Source of the DNA: Sipunculus nudus | Taxonomy: Eukaryota; Annelida; Sipuncula; Golfingiida; Sipunculidae | NCBI GenBank assembly: GCA_026874595.1 | Contig: CM049312.1 | Location: forward strand, 55,863,429-55,927,428 | DNA length: 64,000 nucleotides | Direction of reading: 5' to 3' | Part shown: piece by piece, positions 1 through 64,000 of the stretch | How positions within the stretch are numbered: position 1 is the first letter of the stretch | Layout: each line of letters starts with the position of its first letter | The notes under the pieces: model-generated | What the model was told of the DNA's origin: nothing | The model's database searches: none | Seen by the model: the letters and a program-made list of their open reading frames with translations, nothing else | Position numbers and translations under genes: made by a program

Positions 1-440
1 TGTCCGTTAACTTTCAATGTCACCATGAAAACTTACTTTGGGGCTTTGGTGGATCTATAACTCACCATAACTACTTTCCAAAAGATTATCTCATCTTAGT
101 CGATTATGGGTGACATCCTCGCATGTAACTTGTCACCATAGGCTACTTTGTGGTGTTGCCGTGTTTAATTATGAAGAATATGAAGGATTTTGATAAAACT
201 TATCAGTCAATAAAATATCTCGCCTAAGTTCTATTTTCAGCAAAATCCATGTATACTTAATCAGGTCAGAGGTCACCACACTTTGGAGGCACCTTGGTGA
301 CTTACCAAAAATCCTATGGGTCTTCATAAAACTCATTATACATATTTACCAATAGCGTTTCTCACCTGAATTACCTTCTCATCGAAATTCCTGCATATTT
401 AATGCAGTCAAAGGTCACCAGATACACCATGGGCGTAATG
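1..440 (+). repeat. Dispersed repeat with AGGTCA half-sites (family A), partial copies
   Basis: Two degenerate units sharing a 'gattttgataaaact ... cttatatttaat..aggtcaRaggtcacc' layout with copies near 28500-28615, 32930-33130, 34380-34480 and 60390-60690. Seen only as similarity between these places. It has no coding content. Confidence 0.65.
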
Positions 441-1231
441 TGCATGTTTGTGGTGCTCTTATTTTATGATATATGGTAATAGAATCAACTGTAATAAATG
501 CATATTATTTTTCAGGTGTTGTGCAAAAATGACACTATGCTTACATCATCGGGAAACCAACTGTAATACCCATAGACCAGGAGGGAGATGCACTCATACC
601 CAGAGCAAAACATATTGATATGATCAACAAAATCTACAGCTGATTCAACATGAAAGTGAAGTGATGCTGCATTTTATTAGGATTTATACTTTGATTACAG
701 CATTAGGCTTCCAGGCTGCAAGATGCTGGTTTGATCCCCACCAACACCTCAAAGACTTAATGGAGAAATCTTATTAGAATCTCAGAGGTTCCTGTGTTAC
801 TTATCACAGTCTACCTGATCCAGAGCTTATGAAAAACTTAAAAAGGAGGGCTCAATAAATTATACATAATACATATCATATTATTACCATTGTCCTGATT
901 CAACAGACAGTGTGATCAACAGACGGTGGACTTAACCTACTAGAAATGGTATGATGTGTTGTGATTTTCCAGAGGAAAAAATTGAGATCTGTATCAAACA
1001 TTCCATGCTGTCATCATGTTAAGTGAGAGTGGACATTGAAATTTGTTAAGTGTTATTTAGGACTAAACATTTAAAGTTTGGATTATTGAAGAGTAAGATA
1101 TATGTGTCTAGAGCAAAAACTGAAAATTTATATTATTTCAGATGAAGAAACTTCCCTCTTAACATGTATATGAACTTCTAAACAGTCAGATGTTTTAAAA
1201 ATAGTTTATTCATATTTAATTTTCCAATACA
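441..1231 (+). other. Upstream flank of SUR exon 1
   Basis: No ORF or recognised repeat. A pyrimidine-rich run ending TTATTTCAG at 1140 could be an acceptor for an exon holding the 5' UTR and start codon. No convincing TATA box or CpG island is visible, so the promoter may lie upstream of the window. Confidence 0.3.
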
Positions 1232-62487
<61,256 letters not shown>

Positions 62488-63533
62488 GCATACACTCTAC
62501 CTATATGGTCACATCTTATATTGTTGGTTTAAAAATCATGCGGTTTCATCTTTAAAAATTCCTTGTGGGTCAATATTGTATGCCTGCAGTAAATCTGCAT
62601 GCATATGGATTGCTCAAATATGTTGGTCTTGTTGTTGTTGATGATGGGGTTGATTCAAAGATGCAGTAGTTTCATTTTATGGCCGAGGCAATAAAAAGGG
62701 GATCTAGGGTATGTATAATCTATCAAATATCTGTTATTTGAGATAATTTTGAAGTACACAAAGTGAATAGTTGTATAAGGAAGTCCTATTATGAAATTAC
62801 AAATAATTACATTACATAGCATCATATTGTTGTGGTCTCACAGCTCCAATATTCCATTTTGTGCCTTGCACATTATTTGAGGTTGTAAAGTCCCTGTAAC
62901 TATTTAATGAAATTCACACTCATCTTGTTCTATATATTTATCATAATAATAATCGGTGAGATAATAGAAATAGGAAATTCATATATTTGCATATCAGGTG
63001 TCTGCATGATTATGTTTAAACAGGATAAGTATGGCATATTTGTTTGATAATATTTATATAAACAGCATATATCATAAATTCAAGGGTCATTACTGTTGTT
63101 AGTTATAATTTTACATTGAAATTTATGTATTTGATTTCCAGATATTGTTTCATAAATTTAATTTTGCAATTGTTGTTGGTCATATATTTCTTAACGAAAA
63201 TTGATATGATAAGGTATATTAGGGTTAGATAAAGATTATGCGCATACATTAATCTAAGCACTAAGATAGTTCTGTTGTTTCTGTACATTTTGTGTAACAA
63301 ATGAGATAAGCACTGCCAAGATGTTTTAAATCTTTATACCAAATGTAAGTATCCTGGCATCAGTAGGTGAATTTTAGTCAGTATATGCATATTTATCAGC
63401 TTATGCATATTCAACAGCTTTATCTCGATGCATATTAATAGGGTCAACTTATCCATCATGTTAACATGTTAGAATTTGGAATTCAACCAAAATGTGATAC
63501 CAGTGTACTCTATGATAAAATCAGTATTTAATT
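62488..63533 (+). other. SUR 3' UTR and downstream flank
   Basis: After the stop and the poly(A) signal the sequence is AT-rich, with no ORF or repeat match of note. The transcript probably ends near 62710 (inference). Confidence 0.45.
62690..62695 (+). terminator. AATAAA poly(A) signal candidate
   Basis: Perfect AATAAA 203 nt after the SUR stop, inside an otherwise unremarkable 3' UTR. It is the first such hexamer I see after the stop. Actual use is inferred. Confidence 0.5.
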
Positions 63534-64000
63534 GTATCCGCCAAAACGGCCGCGTTCGTTTGCGGAGAACTCCTCTGAGACAACTGGACTGATTTTTCCG
63601 AAACTTGCACCAATTATCAGGTCACATGTGAACTGGTGCCTAACCAATTGGCATTGACCTCTGACCTTTCCTCTCTGCCCAGCGTCCATTGCGTCTGTTT
63701 CCACACATAAACCAACATATCTCGGGAACCATTTGACTGATCAGGAAAAAAATTTTGTGCAAATGTAGCCCTTGGATAGCTTTATAACATACACAAAAAC
63801 GGTGGCACCACCTGCAACCATGTTTGCACAGTGTCCATCTGTTCCTCTGCCTTGGGTTAAATCACTCATATCTCTGCTGTGGTTTGACTAATTCATCTGA
63901 AATACAGCATGCGCATACATCCTGGATAGCTTTCTCAATTTTATGACAGGTGGCACCACCTACATTCACGTTCACACTGCAGACATCCATGCTAATATCT
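63534..64000. repeat. GGTGGCGCCACC-family copy at the right edge
   Basis: Begins 'tgtatccgccaaaacggccg' like 4035 and follows the same order ('atatctcgggaaccatttg', 'gtggcaccacctgcaacca', 'ctgcagacatcca') as 10545-12050. Its palindromes are degraded (GGTGGCACCACC). It is cut by the window end. Confidence 0.8.

Overview
The window is animal nuclear DNA. It is AT-rich, its genes have introns, and it is full of repeats. It contains essentially one protein-coding gene, which fills the window from about 1.2 to 62.5 kb on the + strand. I assembled 33 coding exons by eye. Every junction has an AG acceptor and a GT donor, except one AG|GCAAGT donor. All phases fit, giving 5,070 nt of open frame (1,689 residues plus stop). 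The product is a full-length ABC-C protein of the sulfonylurea-receptor type (SUR, ABCC8/ABCC9-like): TMD0, L0 linker, TMD1, NBD1, an acidic linker, TMD2 and NBD2. SURs are the regulatory subunits of ATP-sensitive K+ channels. No Kir6 gene is in view. The divergence from vertebrate SUR, the repeat families and a gmr1-type Gypsy element suggest a marine lophotrochozoan, most likely a bivalve mollusc. The species is inference only.

Layout: 0-1.2 kb is upstream sequence with a dispersed repeat. Exons 1-4 (1.2-8.4 kb) encode TMD0 and L0. Intron 4 (8.4-14.5 kb) is a nest of repeats that includes a 278-bp tandem array. Exons 5-10 (14.5-21.3 kb) encode TMD1. Exons 11-17 (22.3-30.5 kb) encode a Ser/Asp-rich linker and NBD1. 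Exons 18-20 encode the acidic linker and the start of TMD2. Exons 21-27 (37.4-45.2 kb) encode the rest of TMD2. Intron 27 (10.4 kb) holds two repeat elements and a 145-bp tandem-repeat element split by a decayed Gypsy retrotransposon. Exons 28-33 (55.6-62.5 kb) encode NBD2. Intron 32 holds a 3.1-kb hAT-like element with an 8-bp target duplication. A poly(A) signal lies about 200 nt after the stop, and another repeat copy runs off the right edge.

The most unusual observations are these. A tandem array directly after exon 25 repeats the last ~45 bp of that exon plus its splice donor about seven times; this exon end encodes a segment of the drug pocket known from vertebrate SUR1. Several residues of that pocket are changed. 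A perfect 12-bp palindrome (GGTGGCGCCACC) occurs 11 times in otherwise different repeat families. The Gypsy element has its integrase upstream of reverse transcriptase. Several nested insertions give a relative order of transposition. No tRNA, rRNA, CRISPR or second host gene was recognised.
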